From: Salvator merianae
Taxonomy: Eukaryota; Chordata; Lepidosauria; Squamata; Teiidae
Direction: 5' to 3'
DNA length: 64,000 nucleotides
NCBI GenBank assembly: GCA_003586115.2
Contig: QVOM02000112.1
Location: 108,882,411 to 108,946,410, forward strand
The position numbers were made by a program, and so were the translations under genes. The notes under the pieces are model-generated. The model ran no database searches. It was not told the origin of the DNA and saw only the letters and a program-made list of their open reading frames with translations. Shown here piece by piece: positions 10,623 to 21,794 of this stretch. How positions within the stretch are numbered: the stretch's first letter is position 1; each line of letters begins with the position of its first letter.

Positions 10623-10761
10623 CTAATTAACAGTCATTAAAGGTAAATTGGGTACAGGAAAACCTGGGGAATTAAATACTGCACTTAAAAAAAACCCTAT
10701 TATTCCATAGTATTGCCTTCAGTTTAAACTTCTAATACTTATTTCATTCTCTTACAAAAAG

Positions 10762-10813
10762 GTCAGTGTTATCAACCTGAAAGGGCTTCAGCAGATTTTG
10801 GATGGTATTAAAG
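10762..10813 (+). other. Exon-like 52-bp block, copy 1
   Basis: The block follows ACAAAAAG and is followed by GTAAGTAT. One frame reads VSVINLKGLQQILDGIK. A close homologue lies on the opposite strand at 48543-48594. I cannot name the protein. It precedes a MITE and a second conserved block (11140-11220, reading VKHLDWDQ), in the same order as in copy 2 but inverted. Confidence 0.4.
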
Positions 10814-10836
10814 GTAAGTATGCAGTTGTTTTTTGG

Positions 10837-11053
10837 CTGTGTTCACACCTAAATTTTAATCCAGCTTCAGTCCACCTTCAGAATGAGAGAACACACTTGC
10901 CAAGTGACTATTCATTTTCTTTCCATATTATCTAACCCTAAAGCGGATTTTCTGAGTTAAAAAAATACTGAAAGAAACCTGCTTGCCACTTTGCTGATGT
11001 CTTATTTCACCCTGAAAGTGGATTAAAACTGGATTAAAACTTAGGAGTGAATG
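10837..11053. mobile_element. Palindromic MITE (AATTTTAATCCAGC family)
   Basis: The left arm contains TGTTCACACCTAAATTTTAA and TCCAGCTTCAGTCCAC. The right arm is close to its reverse complement (GTGGATTAAAACTGGATTAA). Relatives are at 10003-10228, 15285-15420 (partial) and 48360-48526. There is no coding capacity. Confidence 0.75.
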
Positions 11054-11483
11054 TATAATTTATGTGTTTTTTTAACATATGTGTTGTTTATAATTTATGT
11101 GTTATTTCTTTTTGACTGGGAAGAATGATAATTCTAAAATACTTGGAAGTTAAACACCTTGACTGGGACCAGAGTCAGGGGACGAGGCTGATTTGTTTTG
11201 CCTTCCTTGAGCTGCAAAATAGTCTGGCAGGCAAGTCTTGCCCTTCTATTTTGTACGCATTGCCCATTTTTCGGACAGCCGGTGCCTTTACACAGCGACC
11301 CTGCCCAAGTCATGAAACAACTACTCAATACCACCTCCACCGAGAAAAAGTAGGCTGCTGTTCTTGCTGCTGTGTTTATTACAAAATACAAAAATATGTG
11401 TTTCTCTGCAGAAGCTGTTCTTGCCCGTCATGTCATCACAGTCTACGGATTTACAAAGCTCCAATTCTGGGACCCCAAAAGGC

Positions 11484-11665
11484 GTGGCTGTAGCTCAATG
11501 GTAGATCAAACTGCCTGGAAAGCAGAGGGTCGTCAGTTCGATCCCCAGCTTCTCCCCAGATGTAGGCAATGGCAAACCAATTCTGTTATCTCTGCCAAGA
11601 AAACTGCATAGAGGTGCCCATGCAGTCAACCAGGAGTTGGCCACGACTTGATGGTACGAAATAAT
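11484..11665 (+). mobile_element. tRNA-derived SINE (Sauria type)
   Basis: The 5' part resembles a tRNA with an A box (TAGCTCAATGGTAGA) and a B box (GTTCGATCC). The 3' part (GGCAATGGCAAACCAATTCT, then GCCAAGAAAACTGC) resembles the BovB LINE 3' end. Squamate Sauria SINEs have this layout and are mobilised by BovB. It is not a functional tRNA gene, because the anticodon-arm region does not fold as a clean cloverleaf and the unit continues into the LINE-like tail. Confidence 0.75.
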
Positions 11666-12269
11666 ATGAAAGAACATTCAGGGTAGAGGTAGCCAAACTG
11701 TGACCCACTGGATTTTGCTGGGTTTCCAACACTTCGTTCTTCTTCAGCTGAACATCCACAGCATCTAGAGGACCACAGGTTGGCCACTTTTGTTTAATAC
11801 AATGCTCTCTTATTTGTTCAGAACAGCACACATTTTTCTAAAGAAATCAAGACTTCCTTGGCACAGAATTGGTTCTCCACACAGTGCCCTCCTCTCCTGC
11901 TCACCACCAGCCCATTGGCCTTCCCTGCCCCCTGACAGCTGCCTGTGCTCTCATTTCTCCTCCAGTTCTTTTCCTCCCACACAAATCCTCCCAGTGCAGC
12001 CTGTTTGTTCTAGGCCGCTTCCCAAGACAGACTAGTAGCTGAATGGGGCCTACAAACGATATTAATCAGGCTTAGCAAGAATGATTATTGCTCACGATTT
12101 CGGCATGCGCCCGGCCACCTTCTTCTCCATGAACGGTTTTAAATCAACACATATATTTTGGTACAGTAAAATAAAGCATCTCTATTGGTTTGAGGGAAAT
12201 TTTGAATGCCAGCAGAAGAATGTCATTAATATTCCAGTTTTTTGTAAAAAAAACCCTTCAAGTTGAAGG

Positions 12270-12672
12270 CTGAAAAGACCAGGGGGCACTCTATGAGGCT
12301 GACAGGTAGGAGAGTTAGGACTGATAAGGGGAAGTATTTTTCACCCAGAGGCTCATTGGTCTATGGAATTAAAACCAGAAGAGGTGGTGTCAGCAGTCAG
12401 CCTGGATAGCTTTAAGAATGGATTCGACAAATTGCTGGAGGTCAGGTGTTTTGATGGCTACTAGCATGGATGCCTAGGTGCTGCCTCCAGGGTGGAGAGA
12501 CAGGCAAGATGCCTCTAAAGGCCATTTGCAAGGAGTCGAGAGCAGGCTAACGTTTTGCCTTCGTCTTCTGCTTGAAAATGCCCAGAATCAGTTGGTGGGC
12601 CACTGTGTGAGACAGGATGCTGGACTAGATGGGCCATGGCCTGATCTAGCAGGGTTCTTCTTATGTTCTTAT
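12270..12672 (+). mobile_element. CR1-like LINE 3' tail
   Basis: A 3' untranslated-like segment ends with GCTGGACTAGATGGGCCATG, then CTTCTTATGTTCTT. Related copies occur at 14100-14430, 20990-21145 (both plus), 15071-15290 and 54418-54735 (both minus). It has no intact frame. Confidence 0.75.
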
Positions 12673-12704
12673 CTCTTAAGTTCTACATTTAAACACATGT
12701 GTAT

Positions 12705-14045
12705 GTGGAAAACTCTTCCTACATTATGTCTGTCTCCAGAGGGGAAGAGGCAGCCAGGATATAAAGAAGATTCCACAACTGCCTCTTGTCATGGCCCATC
12801 AGGTGCAGGCAGCAAACCCTGGCATAGATTTGCTTATCTGCACATTTGGTTAACTGTATACAAAATCACCTTGCTGGGAACTTCTGGGAGCCAGCCAAAT
12901 ACCCACCCCCTTTCTCACGTGCCTGCTGGTTCCTGGAAGTTCCTAGCGAGGCAAGCTAATATGCACCCCAACAGACGTACAGGTGAGTGGGGCTATTATG
13001 GGAAATCCAGTGTCACTGCTGGATTTGCTGCCATAGTTTTGCAAAACATATTTTGTACATTGCAGTCGGCATTGCATTGGGAATGCTACAAGGATGCCTG
13101 GCAATCAAGGACCATGGGGTTTGCTTCATGTCTGGAAATGGCCTAATTTAAGGGTTAAATTTCTCTTTATCAAAAATATAAAATAAAGAACAGCGTAGCA
13201 TAGCAAGACAGTTTCTCTACAAAACTTGGGTACCTTTTTGAGGGGGGACAATTGTCTAGCATTCTCTATCTGGTTAGAGTCTAGGAATAGCTTTACTGCT
13301 TGCTTTCATTGGAAGCCAGACAGTCATCTAAGTCCTGTTTCCCATTTTCAGCAAAGGCCACAAAAGAGCGGGTTGAGTGGAGAATAGCACCAGAGGTAAG
13401 GCAAAGGTCATTTGGGGAGTCTTTCCAACATGTACCTACAGAATTGGGCAATGGGGCAAGCTGGAAGATTTCATCTAACGTCTAGCCTCCTTAACCCTTT
13501 GTACCTGCTCATGTGTGCCACCAAGCGGCAAGAATGCTACTTGTAGCTTTCAGGTGTTTTGTCTGATGCTTTCTAATTTCACTTACCAAGAAGATCTCAG
13601 AAGGGAAGCCTTGCTTTGTGCCCTCATACTCAGGCTTCATAGAAATGCCACACAGCAGCATTTCCTGCTGTCATTATTGTGTCTTCTGGGTAGGAGAAAT
13701 AAGGAAGCCCTGATGAGCAAAGAGCACAAACGGGACTACCTTGCATGCCTTTATCTTACTTGCAACCCAGGTTGCAGATTTCAAAATCTTGGGATGAAAT
13801 AGTCCTATTCAGCACTGATCTTAATCCTCAGTTATATAAGGACGAGTCACACTCAGCATGCTGCGTGCCAAAATTGCAGTAGCAGTATATGAATGTATTA
13901 TATCAAGAGCAATTTGCACAAATTTAGCACTTTGCCATTTCACACTAGATGGAAAAGCCTCCTTCATATATTCCGACTGAGGAAGAAACTTGCACTAAAG
14001 AAGCGACTTGCATGCAGGAGAATTTCTAAAAATGCTGCCAGATAA
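12705..14045. other. Duplicated non-coding block
   Basis: The block is collinear with 53630-55330 in copy 2. The 222-codon plus frame at 12478-13146 is not kept in the homologue and is not regarded as a gene. Confidence 0.5.
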
Positions 14046-14099
14046 GCATGTCCAAATTCACAGAATCAGTAGAAGTAGCAAAATCCCAGAGATATGGTG

Positions 14100-14430
14100 G
14101 TCTTCATGCTAGCTTTTGCATAACTGCAAAGCTTGCACAAACTGTCCAGGCCATTTGTATTGTCAGCCTAGCTAGCTTTAAGACAGGATTGGACAAATTC
14201 ATGAAGGACAGGTGTATCAATGGCTACTAGAATGGATGCCTAGGTATTGCCTCCAGGGTGGAGAGACAGGCATGATGCTTCTAAAGGAACTGAGAGCAGG
14301 TGAAGATTTGCCTTCATCTTTGCTTGAGAATATGTAGAAGCAATTTATGGGCCAAAGTGTGAAACAGGATGCTGGACTAGATGGGCTGTGGCTTGATGCA
14401 GCAGAGCTCCTCTTCTGCTCTTATGTATTT
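14100..14430 (+). mobile_element. CR1-like LINE 3' tail
   Basis: Same family as 12270-12672. Its first 170 bases are shared with copy 2 (55390-55530), so it predates the duplication. Copy 2 then lacks the equivalent of about 14271-16572. Confidence 0.7.
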
Positions 14431-15070
14431 CTCATAGCATTTTGCAGAAATGACATGAGATCAAGGTGACCTCTAAGTGTGCCCATAACTGCTTCTTGAT
14501 GAGATCTGTACTACACAGGACAGAGAACAGCCACTTCCATATCCCCTTGTCCACCTGTCCCCTCACTTACAAAACCTCTTTCCTTTTATCTTTGCCAAGT
14601 GCAAGGAAGAACCAAATTTGACAAGCAAGCAGGAAAGTGAACAAGCTCGCTGTTGTTCTCTAGGCTCACACAGTGTACCTTACTAAGCATCAGCTGTATG
14701 CACTGCTGTCAGGCACAGCTTACATGGAACCTTGAATATGATCATCTCCTTCACCTTGCGAGCAGGCTGTTGTGTAGGATTCATAGAATTCACAGTACCT
14801 CTCTTCTAAGCTACCTGTTCTGCAATGCTCCCCAGTTTGCAGAAGATGTGATATGAAGCTGGACTGGGGACTCTGTGATTTAGAAAGCTAAAGTGAATTA
14901 GCTCATACGGGAAGCTGCCCAAATTCAGGACAGATGCCGAGGGACTATGTCTATGCTAAATTAGGAGCCTGGCATCATCTGCTTTGTCTTCTACCCTCAA
15001 GAAACAACTTCTGCCAGTATCATGATCAGGTACAGGAAGACGGTGCAGTGGAGTAGGCAAAGTAACGTTA

Positions 15071-15290
15071 CATAAGAACATAAGAATATAAGAGATGCCC
15101 TGCTGGATCAGGCCAGGGCCCATCTAGTCAGCATCCTGTCCCACTTAGTGGTCCATTATCAAGCAGAAGACAAAGACGAAACATTCACCTGCTCTCAACT
15201 CCTTGCAAATGGCCTTTAGAGGCAACCTGCTTGTCTCTCCATCCTGGAGGCAGTACCTAGGCATCCATTGTAGTAGCCATTGATTTTCTG
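15071..15290 (-). mobile_element. CR1-like LINE 3' tail (minus)
   Basis: The start AAGAACATAAGAATATAAGA and GCTGGATCAGGCC are the reverse complement of the family tail. It is adjacent to a partial MITE at 15285-15420. Confidence 0.75.
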
Positions 15291-15497
15291 ATCTAACTCA
15301 GAAAATCCACTTTTGGGTTACGTAGTATGGAAAAAAAAATGCCTGGTCATTTTGCTAATGTGTTCTGTATCTGTGAAGGTGGACTTCAACTGGATTCAAA
15401 CTTAGATATAGATGGGTCCTACAATATGGTATAGTGCAAAACCAGTTATAAAAACAAAATAAGCTGTCACTTCTACTGAAAAATGATGTACAACTAA

Positions 15498-15714
15498 GGG
15501 TGTGTTCAGACTAGTGATTTTTAAAATTGCCTGCATAAAAGGAGCAAATAATTCCTGTGCGCACAGGAAAAAAGCCTTACACACACACTTACTCAATGAG
15601 TTGACCCAGGTAGTCACGGAGAGGTGCAAGGGCGACTTCCAAGTAAGGCTTTTATGGACTCCCCAGCTTAGATGCGCTCGTAAGGCGATTAAAATAGGCT
15701 GTTTGAACACGCCC
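15498..15714. mobile_element. 217-bp TIR element, TAA target duplication
   Basis: The ends are GGGTGTGTTCAGAC and the reverse complement of GGGCGTGTTCAAAC, flanked on both sides by TAA. A 3-bp TWA duplication fits the PIF/Harbinger superfamily. It is non-autonomous. Confidence 0.7.
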
Positions 15715-16680
15715 TAAGAATTGTCAGACAATTCACGAGTTGCTTATTGGGCATGTGCAGAGAACCAGCCCATCACACGCTTCAGGCCTACCCACAAAAG
15801 GTCCTATAATGGTGTTGATGATGTGAGGAGAAAGCGAGTCAGCTCCCTGCTTTGCAGGTTTTCTTGTGTGTAAGTGAGGGAGGCCATATAGAGCTAGGAC
15901 TACTAGGGAAGAACCCAACAGTTCTTGGCCTCGATTCCTGTTCACATTCGATGAATGTAAGTTTGGCACACCCTTGATTTGTACAGCATTCCTCCACCCC
16001 TGTTTTTTCAATGGGACATTCCTTTCACTTGACAAGTCAGGCTATTGGCTGTACACAGTTGTGAAAGGAAAGCTAATTTTATAGGATTTTCATGGTTCAT
16101 CAAGCTGTCTGTGGATGAGATCCCAAACCCTCTAGTAGTCCAGATAGATGGAGATAATTCAGTCAGACATGATTTGATTTTGTGGATTTACTTCAAACAG
16201 TCAGGCAAATGAGACAGATGAGAAAAACGGACTCAACACAAATTTCTATTCTGTGTCCACCCCTTTCTTAGAACCTCTAACCAGATCAGTTCCTTCTAAG
16301 ATCACATAGTTGGAATATAGGTTCCGGCTCCCAGAAACTAGAGTTGAAATTACCTGATGTGTATGAGAAGACATCTGGCAGCAGATCTCATGCCAACATG
16401 GATAAGGCTGGAAGGAGTCCCCAAAGGAAAACCCACTGAGAGGGGAATCACCAATGAATGGGACTTCCCGCCCTGTGATTTCAACTCTTATACAAAATGG
16501 GCCAATACTGTTTGTACTGCATCCACTGGAAAAACACACATCTCCCCATTTTGGACAAAGCCAGAAGCATAGGGGAAGGAAACACTGTTCACACATGCTT
16601 CTTCTTATGGCCCTTCCATGAACATCAGAAGCGGCCCCATGGGAAAAGATCCTGCAAACAAAAAGTGTTGCCTTGCTTAC

Positions 16681-16870
16681 CTTCTTTGTGAATTCTTCCT
16701 TAGCTCCAGGACTGGCAGAAGCAGGAGGCAAGAGCAGCCTGGGTGCAATGCACACTGCCAAGTTAAACGCAGTCATCTGGTTGGTGTCAGACTGCTTTTC
16801 TATGCTGCGTAACACTCCAAAGATATAGCGCAGCAGCACCATGTTCGCTCTGGGGAGCTGCTCCATTAGC
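16681..16870 (-). pseudogene. ARHGAP20: ARHGAP20 RhoGAP exon C, copy 1
   Basis: The 190-bp exon (acceptor TTTTAG, donor GTAAGC) is open. It includes LPRANMVLLRYIFGVL and NQMTAFNLAVCIAP, the helix and conserved Asn of RhoGAP domains, and ends EEFTKK. The family has PSxLWPP where this copy has PRLLLPP. Its phase joins exon B (AG|G giving Arg). Confidence 0.92.
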
Positions 16871-17638
16871 CTAAAAGGTACAAAGGGGACATCTTGAAAT
16901 GCAAGGCTGCATTGCTAGCCTGTCCTCCTGGGTGGGCCAACCACACAAGGAAGGATTTGCTGCTGGTTCATGCAAATATCCACACCTTGCTCCTTAAACT
17001 CCTTTGGTTAGTCCACATGCATCTCCCAAAATGCAGCCCAAACACAGCTGAATAATGCACAGAGATGCTGCTGCTACATTCTCCAGTTTCAGATCTGAGT
17101 TTTAGAGTGGAGCTTCTCATTGGCTATGCTAGTGGTTTTCCTCTGCCCAGACCACTGAGTATTGCTACAGGAGTTCCTTGTCCCTTTTGCAAAACAAAGT
17201 TGGTTTTTCGGGGGGGGACGGACGGACAAATGTGGTCGATCAAAGCCTCTGGATGATGCTCATCCAATCAATCAAAACTTCGGAGTTCTGATGAATCAGA
17301 TCCTTGACTTTGGAAAAATAATCTTGCAGGTGGGCAAACCCACCCAAGGGAAAGTTTGCCTTCCTCGCCCCACTGCAATGCTTTCCCCAGGATGTCCGAA
17401 AGCATCATGCTCCAACTGCAAGGCGCCTTTTCCGGTCTCGCCCGTGGCTGGGAGGTGGGATTGCAACACCTGTCTGTGACCCAAACATGTCTTGACTGCT
17501 TTTTTCACAGTGTGTGGCTGCACCCTGAGTTCAACATCATGCTAAGAAAATAATGGCATTAATGCTCGCAGTTAAACGCAGAGACCAGAACCCCAAATCC
17601 TTTGGAAGCCACAGAGGAGCCTAAAGAAGCAATTTTAC

Positions 17639-17748
17639 CTTTGGATGCGTTTTATCTTCTCTTCGTCATTTCCATTTTCCATTAAGGAAATCCACTCATC
17701 ACAGAGCTGGGATGAGAAAACACTGTTGGGTATATTACGGAGAAAATC
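17639..17748 (-). pseudogene. ARHGAP20: ARHGAP20 RhoGAP exon B, copy 1
   Basis: The 110-bp exon (acceptor CCATAAG, donor GTAAAATT) is open: DFLRNIPNSVFSSQL, then GNDEEKIKRIQ. It is nearly identical to 56489-56598 in copy 2 (one changed codon, Asn/Asp, in this exon). Confidence 0.93.
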
Positions 17749-18318
17749 CTTATGGGGGGAAAAAAGAGAACAGGGCACATGAGCACCATTTCTGGGAAAA
17801 TGGACATTATACAGCAGACCATTAACTAGTGACAGAACACAATTCAAGCCTTATTTTGACATTTATTATTCTATAAGTCACCGGATTTTCACCAGTCTGC
17901 CATTTAATGATCTGGTCCTTTCTGGATCATTTTTGCCTGTTAGCGCAGACCTGAATAGTTTTCTAATAAGTAAATGGAAGCAGGGGCTAATTAGCTGAAT
18001 GCCTGTCAAAATTCTTCCATGAATCTATTTCGTACCCTAAATGCCACATAACCTTGAACAGGCAAGATCTGGGTTCCAATCCAAATCCTGCTGCAAAACT
18101 TTATATAGCTCATCATTTTTCAGCAAAACGTGTTTCTTAAGATTACTACAGTAGTTCATAATACTGAAGTTCATAAAAAAAAGCTTATATTTTGAAAGGC
18201 GATTATCTCATGCTACTAATTATCTCAGTTTCAGACTCACCCAAGTAGCTCCAGCTATTTACTAATAATTCAGTTTTATCCAGAATTGATTGTAAATTCA
18301 TTTTATAAAATAAAGCCT

Positions 18319-18512
18319 CAGTCTTCCATGGACTTCCATGAGGGATTTGAGAGCTTGAAAATTTTGGATGATTCAGCTATCAGTAAGATGAAAAGTACTG
18401 TAGAAATAGCTCAGGATTTATTTATATTGCTGCAGGTTTTACATTTACGAGATTAAAGGCATGATCTTTACAAAGGAGAAGTTGCAAAATTAGAGCTGCA
18501 AGAAAATTATAT
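18319..18512 (+). other. Plus-strand ORF fragment in ARHGAP20 intron, copy 1
   Basis: The frame reads FHEGFESLKILDDSA, then VEIAQDLFILLQ, with a TAA at about 18454. The homologue at 57169-57384 is open throughout. I do not recognise the protein. It may be an old retrocopy fragment trapped before the duplication. Confidence 0.4.
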
Positions 18513-18578
18513 ATATCCTAGGATGTTGTATTCAAGACTTGCTGTAGATTAACCCCAATTCAGTGCAAATTTGACTTA

Positions 18579-18975
18579 GGGCCTTTCTGCACTCATCTCT
18601 CTGTGGTCTGAACCCGTGGGTCTGGACTAGCCAGAACCGTTGGTTTGGACCATAGAAAGGTGTGGTATGGCACAGTATTGTCTGCATGATGCTGCTTGCG
18701 TGAGTTTCAGGGCTGGGCTCCAAGTGCTCTGAAGGGCTACGAAAGTCTCCATGACCTGGACCAGGCCTGCTATTCCCCTGGTAGACCTTGATGTTGAGGT
18801 TTACTGGTAATCCCGAACAGGGTCTCCCCGATCAGGATTATGTTCTGTCCAGCATGGACAGAGCATGGCAGCAGGGGTGCGGCCTCATAGATCCATACTA
18901 ATGTGCGGACCGATGAGGTCCAGAAGCCGAATGCGAGGGCTCCTCTTATGGGTCAAAGGTAAGTGCAGAAAAAGC
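18579..18975. mobile_element. TIR element (GCCTTTCTGCACT ends)
   Basis: The terminal sequences are GGGCCTTTCTGCACT and AGTGCAGAAAAAGC. The homologue in copy 2 is 57462-57857, so it predates the duplication. The shorter palindromes at 21652, 38598 and 60204 share the same end sequence. Confidence 0.6.
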
Positions 18976-19092
18976 TTTTGGTGGAAAAAGGAAAGAGAGA
19001 GACTGGGAGAGAAAATGGAGGCAAGTTCATTTCAGATGGCAAGTATTGTAGAGCGAAGCAGACAGGGAGGAGGGGAGATGCTTCTCTAGTAC

Positions 19093-19254
19093 CTTAAACA
19101 CCGAGGCTATCACAAGAACGGATTCTTCATGTAAGTCCACTTCATCTCCAGAATTGAGTCTCTCCTTCAGCTCTGTGCAGGTCTTTGCATTTGCCGAGCT
19201 CCTGAAGATGCCCTGAGTGAAGGGACCCTCTTGGTAGAAGAAGGAGAGCATATC
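19093..19254 (-). pseudogene. ARHGAP20: ARHGAP20 RhoGAP exon A, copy 1
   Basis: The 162-bp exon (acceptor TTTTTGCAG, donor GTACTAG) is open: DMLSFFYQEGPFTQGIFR, then SANAK and ELKERLNSGDEVDL. The arginine in GIFR is the catalytic arginine finger of RhoGAP domains and is kept here. It ends in phase 0 and joins exon B. Confidence 0.93.
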
Positions 19255-20349
19255 CTGCAAAAACAGAGATATACAGATGTCAGCAATTAATTTTTAAGAG
19301 AAAATTGTGAACGCATTGCAGACTTGTCGGTGACCCACTCCCATAAGGTTGAATTGGCAATCACAGAGAACTTCTGTTTCTGACTTGCAATGGGACATTC
19401 TGTTACACTTTATTCCTCTGCTTACATCAAGCTGGTGGCAGAACTGGAATTTGCAGCACATGGATTGATTCAGCTCCTTCTAAGTCCAACAAAGCTGAGC
19501 AACTCTTATCCATGTTCTGATTGTAGGTAAGAGCTGCCTGAAGTGCTGGATTTAAAAGGAATTTGATGAAGCTGTAAACTGTGGCTTCATCTCTGATGCT
19601 AGATTTTTTTCTCCAGTTGGCACAGTCGGGGAGGAAAAACTGGGTCTTGACCACTTGAGACGGGCTGTGGCAGCAAAAAAAATGTAGTGGGCAGTCTAGT
19701 CCTCCCCCAGTTGGCCCAAACGAGTCAGTGCAGAATCATCCTCAAATGAAGTAGCTTTTCCTTCTATCAACAATCTATGCACCTTAGTAGGATCTCCTCA
19801 AGTTCAGCAATTTAAACAATTCAAAGGGGAACGTAGTTTGAGAAGTCTGTATCATTTCCATTTTTTTAAGAGACACAAGATTGTCTTTCAGCTTCAAACC
19901 TCCAAGGCCACTTTCAGTTGAATATGAGGCATTCAATGCTATTGGGGATTTCCATTAACTATTTAAGCCTTTTGAGCTCAGCTGTTCTGGATTTTATTCT
20001 AAAAGGCAGCAGTGCCATAGTCAGGGTCTCCTTGTTTTTACCAGCTAAATTCCTTAAACTCAGCTGGCTATAGATGCAAGAGAGTGTGGCTCCAGATGCA
20101 GGGGTTCACGCTGTCTGCGTGCATTTTAATGACGTGCCCATCTGGGTACTTCACCAGCACAAAATTCCAGCATGTGTGTGTTGCCACCATAGCGCGTGTA
20201 TGGCCGTCTTTTTTAGTCTATCTGCATGTGCAGCGGCCAGAGTGACAATTGCAACTCTGGCTAAAAGATCAGTAATAGTGCTATTTTGGGAAAAGCCACC
20301 AACAGCATTGGGTTTTCCCGCAATAGGCTATCGTGCATTTTAGGGGGGA

Positions 20350-20870
20350 TTGATGCTAAGGAAGGTACCAGGAGTCATCCAGCCTCAGTCCAGTTTGGTC
20401 CATATAGGTTGTGGCATCTTGTCCTGTTCTGGCATGAAAGTCCCCTGCTAAGATGAACATGGCTTCTGGGTAATTAAAGTTGATTTTTTTCAACCACTTC
20501 ACCCAATTCCCTCCATCTGTTTAGTAGTAGAGGATCTGTAGAATTGGAAGGTAGGAAATATACGTTAATGCCAAAGATTGTGCCAACATATTTGCTATTG
20601 ATCTGAATGATCAGAAAGTTATTATTATTGTTGTTATAGTTGACCCACTCTTGATGTTGAACATTACAGTCAAGCTCTGCTGAAACTAGTGTCAGGAGAT
20701 CGCCTTTTGCTCTGCCATATGATGAAGATTTAATGGCAGGGCTAACATATACTTTGAAACCAGAGACATTAACTACCTGGTGTTCTCTTAAGCAGGTTTC
20801 TTTGAGAAAAATTATGTCATATTTCTCCAGATATAGTTTGAATTTGCTGTCCATAATTTTATTCTTCCAT
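20350..20870 (-). mobile_element. LINE endonuclease-domain fragment
   Basis: A minus-strand frame (20854-20474, continuing after a frameshift) reads like an apurinic endonuclease domain: YDIIFLKETCLREHQ, GFKVYVSPA and GDLLTLVS, then a GDFHAR-like catalytic block near 20440. It belongs to a non-LTR retrotransposon; the clade is uncertain. Confidence 0.7.
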
Positions 20871-20989
20871 CCTGCTATATTCCAAGTAAGAATTTTTGTT
20901 TGTTTTAAATCCGAGGATAGTCAAGGTTCTGAGTTTGGAGTTCTTAGTTATATTTAGAAGGTTTTCCTTTTTATCCCTTTTGTCCATTG

Positions 20990-21145
20990 TTGCAGGGAGT
21001 CAAGAGCAGGTGAAGGTTTTGCCTTTTATTCTGCTTGAGAAAATTCCCAGAAGCAATTGGTGGACCACTGTGTGAAACAGGATGCTGGACTAGGTGGGCT
21101 GTGGGCTGATTCAGCATGACTCCTTTTATGTTCTTATTTTTCTTG
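20990..21145 (+). mobile_element. CR1-like LINE 3' tail
   Basis: It ends GCTGGACTAGGTGGGCTGTG, then TTTTATGTTCTT. Same family as 12270-12672. Confidence 0.7.
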
Positions 21146-21344
21146 TAAACTTTAGTCCAGTAAGAAAGGAATTCTTAATATACCTTGACTATGCTCTCGC
21201 AAAGGAGTCTATTTGATGCAGTCTCTTCTCTGTTACGTCTCAGTGCTTTCCTCTGCCCATTTTCTAGAAATGTTGGCCTTACCATGCAGAATTAATCTAA
21301 AATAGTTCTCTGAACAAGCTTTCTCCTTAAGTAGGGAAGCTCAC

Positions 21345-21471
21345 CATTCAGCTGGTGGTCAGTGGCCAGGCTACTCAGCTTGAGGATGAACTGATACTGG
21401 TTTTTTGGGGGCAGGTCCTCCATCAGGAAGGCCTCGTACAGTTCTAAAGGGCTGGGGCTGTTTTTGGATCT
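21345..21471 (-). pseudogene. ARHGAP20: ARHGAP20 linker exon, copy 1
   Basis: The 127-bp open exon (acceptor GTATTCAG, donor GTGAGC) includes YEAFLMEDLPPKNQYQFILK, matching the EPFLMEQLP..CQFILKPS segment between the RA and RhoGAP regions of ARHGAP20. It starts in phase 0, so an exon is missing between it and the RA exon at 23898, which ends in phase 1. Confidence 0.85.
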
Positions 21472-21651
21472 CTGAATACAAGGCAAAGTGCTGAAAAGGT
21501 GGTTCATTTTAATTGCAAACAGGTATTCATGTCCTGCTCAATAAAAAGGAAAAAGAGGAAGAGAAGTTTATTTGTACAGAGTAATGTTCAGTTATCAAAT
21601 GAGCACTTTCTGAGTATATTGCAACAATCCTCATTCTCTAAAACAGGCAGT

Positions 21652-21794
21652 CCCTTTCTGCACTGGTCCTTATTCTGGGATATATCCTGGAATATGGGCC
21701 TGCCACCCAGGCATGCTGTAGTCTGCATTAGCATGTGGATGGCAGGCCCCTATTCTGGAATGTGTCCTGGAATAAAGGCCAGTGCAGAAAGGGC
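21652..21794. mobile_element. Palindromic MITE (CCCTTTCTGCAC family)
   Basis: The two halves are near-perfect reverse complements: CCCTTTCTGCACTGG and TTATTCTGG on the left, mirrored to GTGCAGAAAGGG on the right. Relatives are at 38598-38768 and 60204-60384. Confidence 0.8.

Larger units (their letters stand above)
1900..19490. repeat. Segmental duplication, copy 1
   Basis: Long collinear blocks here are closely similar to 41870-58787. Examples are 1930-2690 with 41885-43515, 3426-4258 with 44204-45058, 5646-5900 with 45060-45290, 7000-8655 with 46530-48150, 12710-14270 with 53635-55530 and 16575-19490 with 55531-58787. The blocks are separated by copy-specific insertions and deletions. The unit covers FDX1 exons 3 to 1 and the ARHGAP20 RhoGAP exons. 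Boundaries are by eye. Confidence 0.9.

Noticed and set aside
11484..11560. Possible tRNA gene
   Set aside because: A and B boxes are present, but the sequence continues into a BovB-like tail and the cloverleaf is poor. It is a SINE.
12478..13146. 222-codon plus-strand frame
   Set aside because: It starts inside a LINE tail and is not preserved in the duplicated homologue at 53.6-54.1 kb.
19427..19654. Minus-strand 75-codon frame (NWRKKSSIRDEATVY) as the missing ARHGAP20 exon before the RhoGAP domain
   Set aside because: No convincing similarity to the expected linker, and no donor at the needed position.
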